Shown: positions 32,621 through 43,431 of the stretch, piece by piece
Layout of the letters: every line of letters starts with the position of its first letter
Numbering within the stretch: position 1 is the stretch's first letter
Source of the DNA: Acanthosepion esculentum
Taxonomy: Eukaryota; Mollusca; Cephalopoda; Sepiida; Sepiidae
Direction of reading: 5' to 3'
Assembly: GCA_964036315.1 (NCBI GenBank)
Contig: OZ038507.1
Location: 62,265,388 to 62,329,387, forward strand
Length of the DNA: 64,000 bases
Notes under the pieces: generated by a model
The model's input: only the letters and a program-made list of their open reading frames with translations
The model's database searches: none
Told to the model about the DNA's origin: nothing
Position numbers and translations under genes: made by a program

Positions 32621-34890
32621 TGTTTTCTACTCTGGTCACACTACCTACCAATTCTGCAGGAAGATCTAAGACAGGTAGTGGTATGTTGTTATGGCTACAT
32701 TTCATAATTTGTTTTTCTAACTCCCGTAACATCACTAGCGTTACATGGACAAAGTTCTTCTTGTGTGTGGGCTGTAGTTATCAAGACAATTTTTTGTATT
32801 TCTCTTAAGCTGGGATTTCCAGGGATTTTTTCAATGTGTTATTGTTTTCTTTTTTTATCATTCCAAGCGCACTTACTATGACTGGTACTATTCTTGTCTT
32901 CAATTGCCACATTTTTTTCTATTTTGATTTCCAAGTCTTTATACTTCGATAGTTTTTCAAATTCCTTGGTTGCTATGTTGCAGTTCGCTGGGCAAGCCAT
33001 ATCAATTAGCAGGCAAGTTTTTCTTTTCGGTTTTTGACAGTTATGTCCGGCCTATTTGTTCCAGTCTTTCTGTCTGTAAAGATGGTGTAATCCCATAGAA
33101 TTGTGATGTCTTCTATTTCTGTAATCGGTGCTGGGTGATGTTCACACCATTATTTGTTAATAACTTTTCCAAAGTATTTGCACATTGTCCGGCATAAATA
33201 TTGCTCCACTCTATGGTAACTATTTTTGTATTCATTTGGCGCAAGTACAGAGCATCCTGAGATTTGATGGTCTATGGTTTTTCTGATTTTTGTCACAAGA
33301 CCTGCATTTTGTATTCACACTATTATGCATGATATTTGCCTGAAAGTTTCTAGTGAAAAAACTTTGGTCTTGCACTGCAAGAATAAAGCCTTCCGTTTCA
33401 GCTTTTAATCCAGATGCGCGTAACCATCGATGAGTGTTAACTTTATCAACATCGGCTTTATTAGCGCGTTCTGGATATTGCAGACGTTTGTCTTGCCAGC
33501 ATTGTTCCATCTGTTCAAGAACTTTACCATTGACTTTCTTTTTTTCGTATTTTCTGCTGCAACAGTTGTGGGAAATTTAGCGACTCCTCAAATGAGTCGA
33601 GGCAGAATATCAAAAGATGAAACAGCTGAACAGTTTAAAAGACATACTTTATGTGAGTAATACATTATACAACGAAAATGAGAAGACATAATTGCTAAAC
33701 GTATTGCTTCAGCAGTTAATGTCATGGCATCTGGGATGTAATCCAGATAATGTATCTGTTTGAAATTGATTGAAACACTGATCTGGTGCTGATCATATTC
33801 TTCTTCCGATGACTGCTTGTCCTTGCATTATCCAGGTTTGCACGTGGCCAGCATCACCTGTTCCTGGAGTAGGCCTGTTCATCTCACTGGTTTTGAAGCC
33901 TCCCTGCTTTGGTGCCTAAATTGCGTTTGGTGACTAACTTTGGGTCTTACCCATTATTATCAGATAAATGGACTCTTCACCCCATCAGGGGGTCTTATCA
34001 ACCACGAGGAGATAACTTATATTTTTATACAATTGGTTCTTGAGTTCTGTTTTGGTTTTCTACAGAATCTAGTAAATGTAAATCTCGTTTGTATTTAAAA
34101 CCGTCTTTCATGATTGAATGTTTTTTTTCTTTCTGTTTTCATGTTGTTTGACTAATTGTATCATCCAGTTCTTTTTTGCTTCTATGTATGTTAGTAAGCC
34201 AATAGTTGTTGCCTCGAATGACAATTCGAACTGAATAAGATCTCTTCCATCTTCTTTACAGGGTACGTATAGACGGTCTGCATCAGTCTTTGGATGATGC
34301 ATGTTATATTTATGTTGAGTCTTGACTCATTGTTGAATCTCGCCTAATGCATGGAATAATAATGCAACACAAAATGTACTTAGAACAAGAATGTATTAAA
34401 ACAAGAAAGTGTACACAATAAGTACATATAGTATTTCTGTATATTCCTGGAGAATGTGTTGACTAGTCGCAGTCGATCAGAGTCTCTAGTTGGATCTCGT
34501 GATTCCTTCTTCTTTCGTCTTCCGGTACCAACCATTATTTATATAGTTGATAGTCACCTATGCAGATTAGGTGGATCCTACACAACAATTTAGAAAGAAG
34601 CTTTCTTGTCTTAGAATCCTGATGTTATTTAGAGTCCAGTTCAAGATGTTGAAATTATACTGAACCATTGAGATGGCAAGGCTACTAATGGCCATAATTC
34701 TGTTCTGAGAATTCAGTTCAATTATTAATATCAGTTGCACCGTTCTATAGTACTCTTTTCAAACTATTTCTTTAATTTTTATGGTGAATTCCTTCACCCT
34801 CAGTTACACTGAGGTACTTATAAGTTTCTTCTTGATCTAAATCTGTAATTGTTACCCCAAGGTCTATGCTAATAGAGGGGATTTGTTGTA
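32621..34890 (-). mobile_element. R4/Dong-type LINE unit A (post-RT to 3' end)
   Basis: Minus strand. Begins with the RT C-terminal region near 34890 (DLGVTITDLDQEETYKYLSV), then MHHPKTDADRLYVPCKEDGRDLIQFELSFEATTIGL (34302-34190), then WLRASGLKAETEGFILAVQDQ with a CRSCDKN zinc-finger remnant (33430-33290), then RPDITVKNRKEK, a one-base frameshift and CLLIDMACPAN (about 33065-32985), and EKLSKYKDLEIKIEK. Both RLE acidic positions are kept but lie in different frames. The 5' side abuts a hAT-like end at about 34890. Confidence 0.75.
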
Positions 34891-35105
34891 GTGATTTCTC
34901 AGCTTTTTTTTTTTTACCCATGGACCCCTTTTCCCTTATTTTGTTCTTGGTGGACCCCTTAATAGCTATTTGACATATATTCTATTTTTCACTAATAAAA
35001 ATTTTGAGGTTTTAATAATCAAAGAAATATTATATAATTAAGCTTTATTTTTAAATGAAAACAAATTTAATGCAAATAAATTATTCTACAATTATAATAA
35101 TAATA
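34890..35105 (+). mobile_element. hAT-like transposon end
   Basis: GATTTCTCAGC, a T tract, ACCCATGGACCCCTTTT and later GGTGGACCCC are typical of the first ~80 bp of hAT elements (GGTTCTCAAC...GGACCCCTTT). No matching right end or 8-bp duplication was identified. The neighbouring LINE may have inserted into it. Confidence 0.45.
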
Positions 35106-35109
35106 GTAA

Positions 35110-35640
35110 GAATAATAATCTTTTTAAGTGTTTCACCCCAAGCAAGGCGGGAAGCCACTAGCACGCAAGGGGATACAGAGAGTTGGAGCTAGAGCAAAGA
35201 GGAGTGATAGAGGAAAAAACATGAAGAGAAGGATAGATCAAGACATCTGGAGATGTCGATGGACATTACATTTGAATAGTTGTAGATTATAGCTATCAGG
35301 GAAACAGGAGAAGGGGGAGTTCCACAGGCGAGAGGTGCGAGACATGAAGCTATTGGAGTAGAAGAGACGGCTACATTTAATAGTTTTGACAGTGAACGGG
35401 TGTGCGCGAGATGCCAGCCTAGATGAACGCTTAAATTCATAAAGTCTGGGAACCAGAAAAAGCAGCTCATCAGACCAGTTACTGTGAAAGTGTTTGTAAA
35501 AAAGACTGAGGGAGGCGACGGCATGTCTGTGAGAGAGCGACTGCAGACGAGATGTCAGATCAGGGCCAATTACATTGTTCAATATTTTGTATTACAATAT
35601 TACAATGTCAAGGCCATGGGGAGCAGAGCACTTCAGGTAA
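35110..35640 (-). pseudogene. Jockey/CR1-type LINE ORF2 C-terminus
   Basis: The best-preserved C-terminus of this family. From 35582 down to 35238 the minus strand is open: VIGPDLTSRLQSLSHRHAV, LSLFYKHFHSNWSDELLFLVPRLYEF, SSRLASRAHPFTVKTIKCSRLFYSNSF, TSRLWNSPFSCFPDSYNLQLFKCNVHRHLQ. A 3' UTR with a GCTTGGGGTGAAACACTT end follows and is shared with 47480. The upstream part is truncated near 35590. Confidence 0.8.
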
Positions 35641-36650
35641 TTGAATTCACTGCATCATTTATTTATGCACACTGGTTAAAAATTTTAATAAACCAATCTA
35701 TGTTAAGTGTGTGATTAGAAAAAAAAGGAAAGGCATATTTATTCAATGAGATTCCTGTGGTCGATGCTGCTCAACACGTTTCTTTATATCTGGTTCCATC
35801 GATGTTAATGATAGTCGAAGATCACATCTTTTCACAATGCGAACTTTTGATAACTGTTGAGAAACATGACTAAATCCTGATTCAACAAGATGTTTTAATA
35901 ATAAAACATCCTGATTCAACAAGATATTTTAACAAGATAATTTAATAATAAAAACCATACAGGTTTTTATTATTAAAATAAAGCACAGCTCTACGTCATT
36001 GCTTTTCCAACAGTTCTACGTCATTCCTTTTTCCCCATTATAGGCATTATCATATCCATGATATAATAACAATTTACTTCACAGACTACAATAATTAATG
36101 AGTATTCGTCTGTGTTTCTGGAGAAGCCATGTTTTGGACTCCAAATTCAAACAGTCCTGACGCATCTACTATGTCCCATGCAAGCACATATTCCACAAAG
36201 GGGAAACTGCAAGTCTTGGGTTTTCCCAAATTGAGGACTGCGAGCTGGAGGTTCTTTCTATATCTGGAAAAGATATATTCCCAAAGGAAAAAGGCACCAT
36301 GGACTTGTAAGCTACTGGGGGAGGTGACTGGCCACTCACATCAATGTATGAATTGATATCACCAAATGACCATGAGACTTACCTCCAACAAAGGGAGATA
36401 ATTGCTTTCCTTATCCCTACAATAAAAACAGCAAATATAACAGACATAAAAATATTAGATTTTATCAATATAAAATTTCTGAAATTCTATAATTTAATAA
36501 TTTTAATTCTAAATAAGATATATTTGCTATGTGAGTCAACTTGGAAAAATCTGAGCATTCATCATGAATTTTGTTTTATTGAGTAAGTGAATGAATTTGA
36601 AGAAACTCTGTTCCTTGTTTGAAGAATACACATCAAAGAGTTTAGGGTCA
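35640..36650. other. Unassigned, possibly inside a hAT-like element
   Basis: AT-rich. At 35735-35900 a stretch could be transposon-derived, and a local duplication around TCCTGATTCAACAAGAT occurs at 35875 and 35910. No supported exon. Confidence 0.3.
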
Positions 36651-36654
36651 GGTT

Positions 36655-37040
36655 ACCTTAATTAACAGTCCTAATTCCTGTCATCCTGGGTAAAACGATG
36701 AACTACATCCGCGTCCTGGGTAAGAAGATAAACTACATCCAACAGCAAGGCCATTGATCAGTAGGTTTTGAACCACCTCTTAATTGTTCGTGACTCCAGG
36801 TCCACCCTGAGTCAGGATAGTAGCAACTGTTAGGGTCCCAGCTATGGGCAAATAGCTAACCCCCAAACTGGGGTCAAAACAATATGAAAGTGTAAAAATA
36901 GGTTTTAATACCAGCAATACATTTTTGAGAAAAAAATATTACCAGGAATACATTATTACATTTTTGAGGAAAGAAAATATTACCAGCAACACATTTTTGA
37001 AAAAAAATATTAGCAGCAATAAAAATCTTGTCGGCATTAA
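36655..37040 (-). repeat. Dispersed repeat matching 7.2 and 8.7-9.1 kb
   Basis: Opposite-strand counterpart of the 8700-9105 block (CATCCGCGTCCTGGGTAA, GTTAGGGTCCCAGCTATGGG), followed by AAAATAGGTTTTAATACC and repeats of ATATTACCAGCAA-like sequence. Confidence 0.65.
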
Positions 37041-37305
37041 ATAACCCATTGAGGCTGATATGCCATAAAATAAAAGAAACCAAACTAAACCAAAGAATAC
37101 GTATTCTATTCATACAAATCTATCCTAAACATCTTGTCGGCATTAAATAACCCATTGAGGTTGATATGCCGTAAAACAAAATAGACCAAACTAAACCAAA
37201 GAACACATATTCTATTCATAGGAACCTATCCTAAACATCTTGTCGACATTAAATAACCAATTAAGGTTGATATGTCGTAAAACAAAAGAAACCAAACCAA
37301 ACGAG
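37024..37305. repeat. ~106-bp tandem repeats, three copies
   Basis: ATCTTGTCGGCATTAAATAA starts at about 37025, 37131 and 37237, each followed by GAGG(C/T)TGATATGCC and AAACCAAACTAAACCAA-type runs. A single inverse copy is at about 8478-8523. Confidence 0.85.
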
Positions 37306-37309
37306 AACT

Positions 37310-37480
37310 CAGGGAGCTGAGTTCAAATTCCAATAGAGTTTGTTATATGCATGTATGTGAAAATACCCTTGGGAAAGGTATAAATTAATCTCCCCGCAAC
37401 TATGGGTTAAATAGTAGAGGAGACTGGGCTCTTCACCCTTGGTTGGTAACTAGCTTAGAAGAACAACAACTTTGAATTTG
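37310..37480 (+). mobile_element. tRNA-derived SINE
   Basis: GAGTTCAAATTCCAATAGAG sits in the B-box position, followed by ACCCTTGGGAAAGGTATAAAT and ACTATGGGTTAAATAG, the body order of the 9770 SINE. The A-box part is lost. Confidence 0.6.
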
Positions 37481-37885
37481 AATACCTGATGAGGCATGTA
37501 CTATTTTCTCATACTTTTTTTTTTATCTTTGTGTGCAGACAATGGTTCTAGACACATTTTGCAGTCTTAGAATGAATTAAAGTCTTTTTCATTGAGAAGA
37601 GAATTCTGTAAAGACCAAAAATAAATGGTAAGATGAAGGTGCAACTCCTGTTGAATACAATAGAAGATTTAATACTGTATACATTTTTCCTAGACATAGG
37701 CAGTAAGAACAGTCCACTCCCATAGATTAAATCAAAGGTTCAGTTCTGAATTCCCTGAAGGTTATTCTGATCCACATACACCCGATGAAGGCCAGAGGAC
37801 ACAATGGTCGAAACAATGATGAGGGCAATAGTCTGCATGTAAATACTGTAACAATTTTGCTAGGTCAACAAAGAAAAATCCAGTC
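37480..37885. other. Unassigned, with one loosely hammerhead-like string
   Basis: Near 37783 CCGATGA, AGGCC...GGTC and CGAAAC stand in hammerhead order, but the cleavage region does not fit. Otherwise featureless. Confidence 0.3.
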
Positions 37886-38652
37886 ACACATTAGTGTGCC
37901 GCGGAATGATTACTGGTGTGCCGCGATGAGATAATACCTAGAAGCCATTTAATTTCATTTTGTTTAATAAAGACATTCAATTTCTTAATCATGATGACAC
38001 CGCTCAATTAAAAAACGCCGAATTTCTGGAATCTAAACATTTCGCGCATACGAATTGGTAAGCGTTATTATGGTTTATATTCGTCATGGGACGATTAATC
38101 GGAATATCAGGAGTTTTTGAAAGTATCGGGAATCACATCGAAGCTGAATAATTCAGACCCGATTTCGATACCAAAACGATTCCTAAATACACAGGTTGTA
38201 AGACAGAAACTTGTAACACAGAAATGTACTATGTGAGGTTTTACGTAATGCTCCTAACTCCCAAACATTTTTTTACCTTTTCCTAACCATCTTTTCAATT
38301 AGGAATCGGAATCGTTAAAATTTAAGTATTGTTTTATCACCAGTTTATATCGTCTATATATCTCGTTCACAATATTTACAGATTCTTTGTACATATTTTT
38401 ATTAGGCGTTGTAAATTAAACTTTTAGTAAGACAAACAAAAAACAAATTAAATATAATAAAAATTCTTTTAGATTTATTTTTTTCAATTTTAGATTCAAT
38501 TTACCCTTAAATACAGACAAGTTGTTTTTTATTATTTTATTGAAAAAAGGCTTTATGAGTGGAAAATATTTAATTTTTGTGATAGGAGTGCCGCGAAAAT
38601 TTAAAGAACTCAATAGTGTGCCGCCATGTAGAAAAGGTTGGGAACCACTGCT
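37886..38652 (-). mobile_element. hAT-like non-autonomous element
   Basis: At 38637-38650 GGTTGGGAACCACTG is the reverse complement of the common hAT end CAGTGGTTCCCAACC, followed inward by GCCGCCATG and GTGCCGCGAAA. The left side (37890-37930) has two GTGTGCCGCG strings. The interior is AT-rich and non-coding. The left terminus and target duplication are not resolved. Confidence 0.55.
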
Positions 38653-38684
38653 TTAAGGAATATTGGAAGTAATGGACAGAATCT

Positions 38685-39200
38685 GGAGCATCTGGCTCAG
38701 TTTGTTTGCTTGATACTTTCCACAGGTTGGGGAAGGATTTCTCCTTCAAGCAGCTGTTGAATAATTTTTCTAGTATTGGGGATAATTCCAGGTTGATATT
38801 GTTCAAGACAACCACTGGAATTTTGTTTGGACCAGTGGCTTTCTTAGGGTCAAGAAATTTGATAATTCTAGAGACCTTGTGCTGTGATGGTAATATTACT
38901 GAGATTGCATTTAGTGAGACTTGGAAACTTGGAGAGGGTATGGTCTTCGTCACCTAATGTTGAGTTAGTGGCAAAGATGGAGGTAAAGAGATTTGCCATA
39001 ACTGTCAAGGAATTTATAATTGTTGGCACAGCCACTTTACCTCTGTTCATGATTTGGTTGGTGATCTTCCAGAATTCACAAGATCCAATTTGTTTCTTTT
39101 CAAGCTTGGTCTGGACTGCTTGTGCATGGCAGCACTTGGCATTTTCTAGAACGTTTTTGCTGCAATTGCAGTTAGTTCTGAATGCAGTGAGGGCCAAACT
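38685..39200 (-). pseudogene. Jockey/CR1-type LINE RT N-terminal (finger) region
   Basis: Minus strand from about 39197 to 38690: CEFWKITNQIMNRGKVAVPTIIN, LFTSIFATNSTLGDEDHTL, FLDPKKATGPNKIPVVVLNNINLELSPILEKLFNSCLKEKSFPNLWKVSS. These are the finger motifs of the same LINE lineage whose palm and tail occur elsewhere. One frame change near 38880 breaks it. Confidence 0.75.
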
Positions 39201-39289
39201 ACTTTGCTCCTTGTAATAGATACTGAAGTAGTGTTTTCCAGTTATGGCTGTGAGACAATTTCTGCAACCACATCACTCCTTACATCTAG

Positions 39290-39508
39290 CCACCTAACAC
39301 CCCAGACTGCAACCCCCTTGATTATTATGGGCTGGGTGCAGTTGAGTGAGAAATCAACAAAACTTCTTGTAATACCAAAGATGAACTGAAGGCAAGGATG
39401 ATGGCAGCATTCACCAACTTAAACAAGGAGACTGTCCAGAAGAGTTGCAGGATATTCCAGTGTCATCTGGAGGCCCTGGTTGAAGCCAATGGTGATTTTA
39501 TTGAATAA
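39290..39508 (+). pseudogene. Tc1/mariner-superfamily transposase C-terminus, copy 1
   Basis: In one frame: NTPDCNPLDYYG (the third catalytic acid of the DDE/D triad, usually PDxNPLDYY), a stop in place of a conserved residue, then [45 protein letters not shown] and a stop at 39506-39508. The N-terminal domain and first two catalytic acids are missing. Confidence 0.75.
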
Positions 39509-39630
39509 ATTTTCCTCTTTAGCATTCCAAGATATTTTTGTGTAATTTTGGTAAATATGTCTGTTAAAATGAGATGTCTATTATTTTCATTTTTGCATAA
39601 TTTAGACAACAATTTATTCATGTGACTCCC

Positions 39631-39725
<95 letters not shown>

Positions 39726-39763
39726 GGGGGGGGAGAGTGCAGTTGAGTGAGAGACCAACAAAA

Positions 39764-39810
<47 letters not shown>

Positions 39811-39846
39811 GGGGGGAGAGTGCAGTTGAGTGAGAGACCAACAAAA

Positions 39847-39899
<53 letters not shown>

Positions 39900-39900
39900 G
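39509..39900. repeat. (TA)n tracts split by two copies of a transposase-derived linker
   Basis: TA at 39639-39722, 39768-39808 and 39850-39897. Between them lies GGGGGGGAGAGTGCAGTTG...GAGAGACCAACAAAATGCA twice. The linker is the same transposase segment that appears at 39338 and 39900, so part of the coding remnant has been expanded with the microsatellite. Confidence 0.85.
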
Positions 39901-40079
39901 GGGAGGGTGAAGTTGAATGAGAGACCAACAAAACTTCTTGTAATACCAAAGATGAACTGAAGGCAAGGATGATGGCAGCATTCACCAACTTAAACAAGGA
40001 GAGTGTCTAGAAGAGTTGCAGGATATTCCAGTGTCGTCTGGAGGTCCTGGTTGAAGCCAATGGTGATTTTATTGAATAA
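39900..40079 (+). pseudogene. Tc1/mariner-superfamily transposase C-terminus, copy 2
   Basis: Nearly the same ~170 bp as 39338-39508 ([19 protein letters not shown]...[13 protein letters not shown], stop at 40077-40079). It differs at a few sites, so the duplication is not brand new. Confidence 0.75.
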
Positions 40080-40130
40080 ATTTACTCATTAGTATTTTAA
40101 GATATTTTTGTGTAATTTTGGTAAACATAT

Positions 40131-40668
40131 CTGTTAAAATGAGAAGTCAGTGTTATTTTCAGTTTGGCGTCATGTAGACGACAATTTATCCATCGCACCT
40201 TGTATATCTGTTAAAATGAGATGTCAGCGTTATTTTCATTTTGGCGTCATTTAGACGACAATTCATCCATCGCACCCTGTATATCAGTTAAAATGAGATG
40301 TCAGCGTTATTTTCGTTTTGGTGTCATTTAGACGACAATTTATCCATCGCACCCTGTATATCTGTTAAAATGAGATGTCAGCGTTATTTTCATTTTGGCG
40401 TCATTTAGACGACAATTCATCCATCGCACCCTGTATATCAGTTAAAATGAGATGTCAGTGTTATTTTCATTTTGGCGGCATGCAGACGACAATTTATCCA
40501 TCGCACCCTGTATATCTGTTGAAATGAGATGTCAGCGTTATTTTCAGTTTGGCGTCATTTAGACGACAATTCATCCATCGCACCCTGTATATCTGTTGAA
40601 ATTAGATGTCAGCGTTATTTTCATTTTTGCATCATTTAGACGACAATTTATCCATCGCACCCTTCATA
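40131..40668 (+). repeat. 77-bp tandem array, seven copies
   Basis: The unit starts at CTG/CAGTTAAAATGAG at 40131, 40208, 40285, 40362, 40439, 40516 and 40593, a strict 77-bp period. Each unit has GACGACAATT and CCATCGCACCCTGTATAT. A related single unit at about 39558 follows the first transposase stop, so the array was amplified from the transposon's 3' region; CACCCTGTA resembles the inverse of a mariner-type TACAGGGTG end. It stops ~67 bp before a coding exon. Confidence 0.9.
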
Positions 40669-40735
40669 TTAACGTATTTTCACCAAATTTGCATATGAAC
40701 TTGGTACATGAATTTTTTTTTTTCTAACTTTTCAG

Positions 40736-40944
40736 GATATCCACCAGAGAATACTTGCAAAAACCTCACTGATCTTCAGATCTCTGAATATACACTAGAT
40801 GATGAGAATTTATCCCTCAACTACGGCTCATGCACTATTGGCATTTACAATAATTCTATAAACAGCTCTTTTCATCACCAAACATTTCCTTGTATTAATG
40901 GGTATGCATATGATGAACCTTTACATACGTCTATTGTAACAGAA
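40736..40944 (+). CDS. SLC22-family transporter, exon for the first extracellular loop
   Basis: An internal exon of an organic cation/anion transporter (major facilitator superfamily, plasma membrane). It follows a T-rich tract and TTTCAG and ends at A|GTGAGT. It codes for 69 full codons plus two bases that complete a codon from an upstream exon not seen here. The peptide (YPPENTCKNLTDL...CINGYAYDEPLHTSIVTE) is the large extracellular loop between TM1 and TM2. It has three cysteines, four N-glycosylation sequons (NLT, NLS, NNS, NSS) and the family ending that joins to WDLVC in the next exon. The phase at its end is 0. Subtype and substrate cannot be told. Confidence 0.9.
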
Positions 40945-42133
40945 GTGAGTATGCATTCTTCATTACTTTCAATAATCATAGTTTATATTTATTATCAGAT
41001 TAAACTTCAATCTTGTATTATTTCATCCCAGAAATTTGACTTTCTGAGACTACAATACTAATTCTGATAGTTAAAAATTTGTAATAAAAAAAGATTATAT
41101 GATGTAACGGTTAAAAAGTAAAATAAAGTCAATTCTATATTCATTTCTTTATATAATTTTTCATTTTGTGCCTTCGATGAAAAGACAAATGTAGGTATAA
41201 CTTATCTGAAACTTTATTCCACTTAAAATTCTAATAGTATTAGTTAAAATTTGTAATGAAAAAAAGATTATATGATGTAATGGTTAAAAAAAGTAAAGTC
41301 AATTTTATATTTTTTTTTTTATATAATTTTTTGTTAAACAACTTGCAATCAAAAGACAAGTCTAGGTATAACTTATCTGAAACTTTATTTGACTAAAAAT
41401 TCTATTTGTAGTAGTTAAAATTTGTAATAAAAAAGATTATATGATGTAACGGTTAAAAAGAAAGTAAAGTCAATTTTATATTCTTTTTTTTTTTATATAT
41501 ATATATATAATTTTCTATTTTGTTAAACAACCTGCAGTGAAAAGACAAATGTCGGTATAACTTATCTGAAGCTTTATTCGACTTAAAATGGAGTGTGTCG
41601 CAGTTGGACTTAATTAAATACAGAAAACGTATAAGGGGAGATAATCCATGCCCCACAACCAAAATCATTATATTAAAAAGAAAGACTAAGAAATATTTTT
41701 AACTGTTTTTTTTTTTTATAATTAATGAATTTTTATTCACATTATTAAATAATAGTGTGAAATGCAGTATTTAATTCAGAAAGAGTTTCTATGAATTCAT
41801 TCAATCTGTTTTAAATTATAGACAAAGCAAAGAACTGACTCCACTTGGGCATTTTTCTGAGTCACTTCCCAGCAAAATAATAATGACAATAGTTATAAAA
41901 ACACTGACTTTCCATAAGCGCAAACACACACAGTGACCAGTAAAGACTAATGAGCAACAATATGGCCACCTATTTACTTTTGTAGCCAAAAATAATACAA
42001 ATTGCAACACAAAAATAATTTCCATTAGTAAGTTTATATACAAACAAATGTATTTTTTATGAGAATTATTTCTTTTTTAATTTTTAAAAATAATTTGACA
42101 ATGACTTTTTTTTCTTTTTTTTTTTTTTTACAG
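40945..42133 (+). other. SLC22 intron with ~171-bp tandem repeats
   Basis: An intron of 1189 bp. From about 41060 to 41600 three copies of a unit repeat, with GATTATATGATGTAA at 41093, 41266 and 41435 and ATAACTTATCTGAA downstream in each. At 41629-41652 GGGGAGATAATCC...CACAAC resembles the end of the palindromic MITE at 43190. The 3' end is a strong pyrimidine tract before ACAG. Confidence 0.8.
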
Positions 42134-42364
42134 TGGGACCTTGTGTGTTCAAAGGCAGGAATGGGAGAAATGACCCAGTCACTTTTTATAGCTGGTCAGG
42201 GCGTTGGCGCTCTCCTTTTCCCGTCCCTAGCTGACCATTTTGGACGAAAACCTATCCACATCCTCAGCCTTTTCATTATGATGCTTTCAGCATTGATCTC
42301 ATCAGTTGCACCAAACTATTGGGTATATGCACCAACCAGATTCTTTTGTGGAGTCTGTCAACAG
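42134..42364 (+). CDS. SLC22-family transporter, TM2-TM3 exon
   Basis: An exon of 77 whole codons (phase 0 to phase 0) between TTTTTACAG and CAACAG|GTATTG. It starts WDLVCSKAGMGEMTQSLF. TM2 is about residues 13-33, followed by the MFS signature loop SLADHFGRKP (the family's GxLaDrxGRR/K motif A with the Asp and GRK kept and the first Arg as His). TM3 covers about IHILSLFIMMLSALISSVA. NYWVYAPTRFFCGVCQQ leads into TM4. The match to SLC22 is unambiguous in order and spacing, and no stop or frameshift is present. Confidence 0.93.
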
Positions 42365-42611
42365 GTATTGAAAAAAACATTATCTTCCTTTCTTTTTTTT
42401 TATTTACTCTAGAAACGTCAAACTCTATAAAAAAAACAAAAAAACAATGTGAGGGGGTCTATGTTTTAACTTTCTAGAGGTGAAAGTCAATTTTCTCAAG
42501 GTCAAACTTGATCTCTAGTTCCTGGCTAAAACTGGTATCGATCTATCTAAACCTAGTACGGGAATTTGCAATCCTAGACTAACCACCCCTAACAGGGAAA
42601 CATGACCATTG
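42365..42611 (+). other. SLC22 intron, 5' part
   Basis: Intron start without recognised repeats. The intron runs to 45351 and the rest is mainly a LINE. Confidence 0.7.
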
Positions 42612-43189
42612 AAATCGATACAGGCAAAAATTTGATGCCTACATAAAGGACAGGTTCATATGTAGCAGAAAATCCAAAAACAAGGACCCTGATTTCCTTT
42701 TTATTTTCTTCCATGTTTAAACCTCAGTCTCTATTCACAATATAACAGTTCCTCTTTCTCACATTCTAACCTGAAAAATGCTCTACTGAAGTGTTACCTT
42801 CCCTGGGCACTTCAGACCATTTATTGATCAGTGTTAAAGTTGATGCCAAACCAAAGGAATCTGCAGATACACAGTTTCATAAAACAATTTTTTTGGTACA
42901 CCAAAGCTGACTGGGACAGTTTCAGATCTTACATGATGGAAGCTCCTCTCAGCATTCTCCAAGAACTCCTGCCCTCACCTCTGAATGGATCCTTTTTGTC
43001 ATAGATACAGACACAAATTTGATGCCTACATAACGGATAGATTCCCATGTGGCAGAAACTCCAAAAACAAGGACCCTGATTTCCTTTTTGATTTGCTTCC
43101 ATGCTTAATCTTCAGTCTCTATCATTCATAGGATAACAGAAGAACTGTAATGTTTGACAAAATAGCTGAAAAGATGGATAATATCCTCT

Positions 43190-43431
43190 GTTGTGAATAT
43201 GGATTATCTCCCCTTTGATAATCCAAGCTATAAAAGCTGTACATTTCCGCTTGTCAAGTAGACGAGTAGTAAGATTCTTAATTGAATAAAAGATTACTAG
43301 ACAGAATCTCTTGTCCTGTTTTCATTACAATTTATTCAATTAAGAATCTTACTACTCGTCTACTTGACAAGCGGAAATGTACAGCTTTTATAGCTTGGAT
43401 CATCAAAGGGGAGATAATCCATATTCACAAC
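43190..43431. mobile_element. Palindromic MITE inserted in the LINE endonuclease frame
   Basis: Two ~100-bp arms are inverted copies with a single mismatch seen (TTTGATAATCC versus TTTGATGATCC), around a ~40-bp loop. Ends are GTTGTGAATATGG and its complement. ATCCTCT flanks both sides (43183-43189 and 43432-43438). Deleting the insert and one ATCCTCT restores a continuous LINE frame (NIL-SDFSS), so borders and the 7-bp duplication are well supported. The insert carries no coding sequence. The superfamily is unclear because 7 bp is not a standard length for hAT (8) or Tc1/mariner (TA). Confidence 0.85.

Noticed and set aside
36129..36586. Possible short exons
   Set aside because: No homology recognised, and no convincing paired splice sites with phase agreement.
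37783..37816. Hammerhead candidate CCGATGA...GAAAC
   Set aside because: Stem II pairs, but the first core base is wrong and no short stem III with a cleavage base follows.
42059..42133. Start of the 42134 exon taken as the upstream ATG at 42059
   Set aside because: The upstream part is a T-rich pyrimidine tract ending in ACAG, and the SLC22 alignment joins exactly to the exon at 40736-40944.
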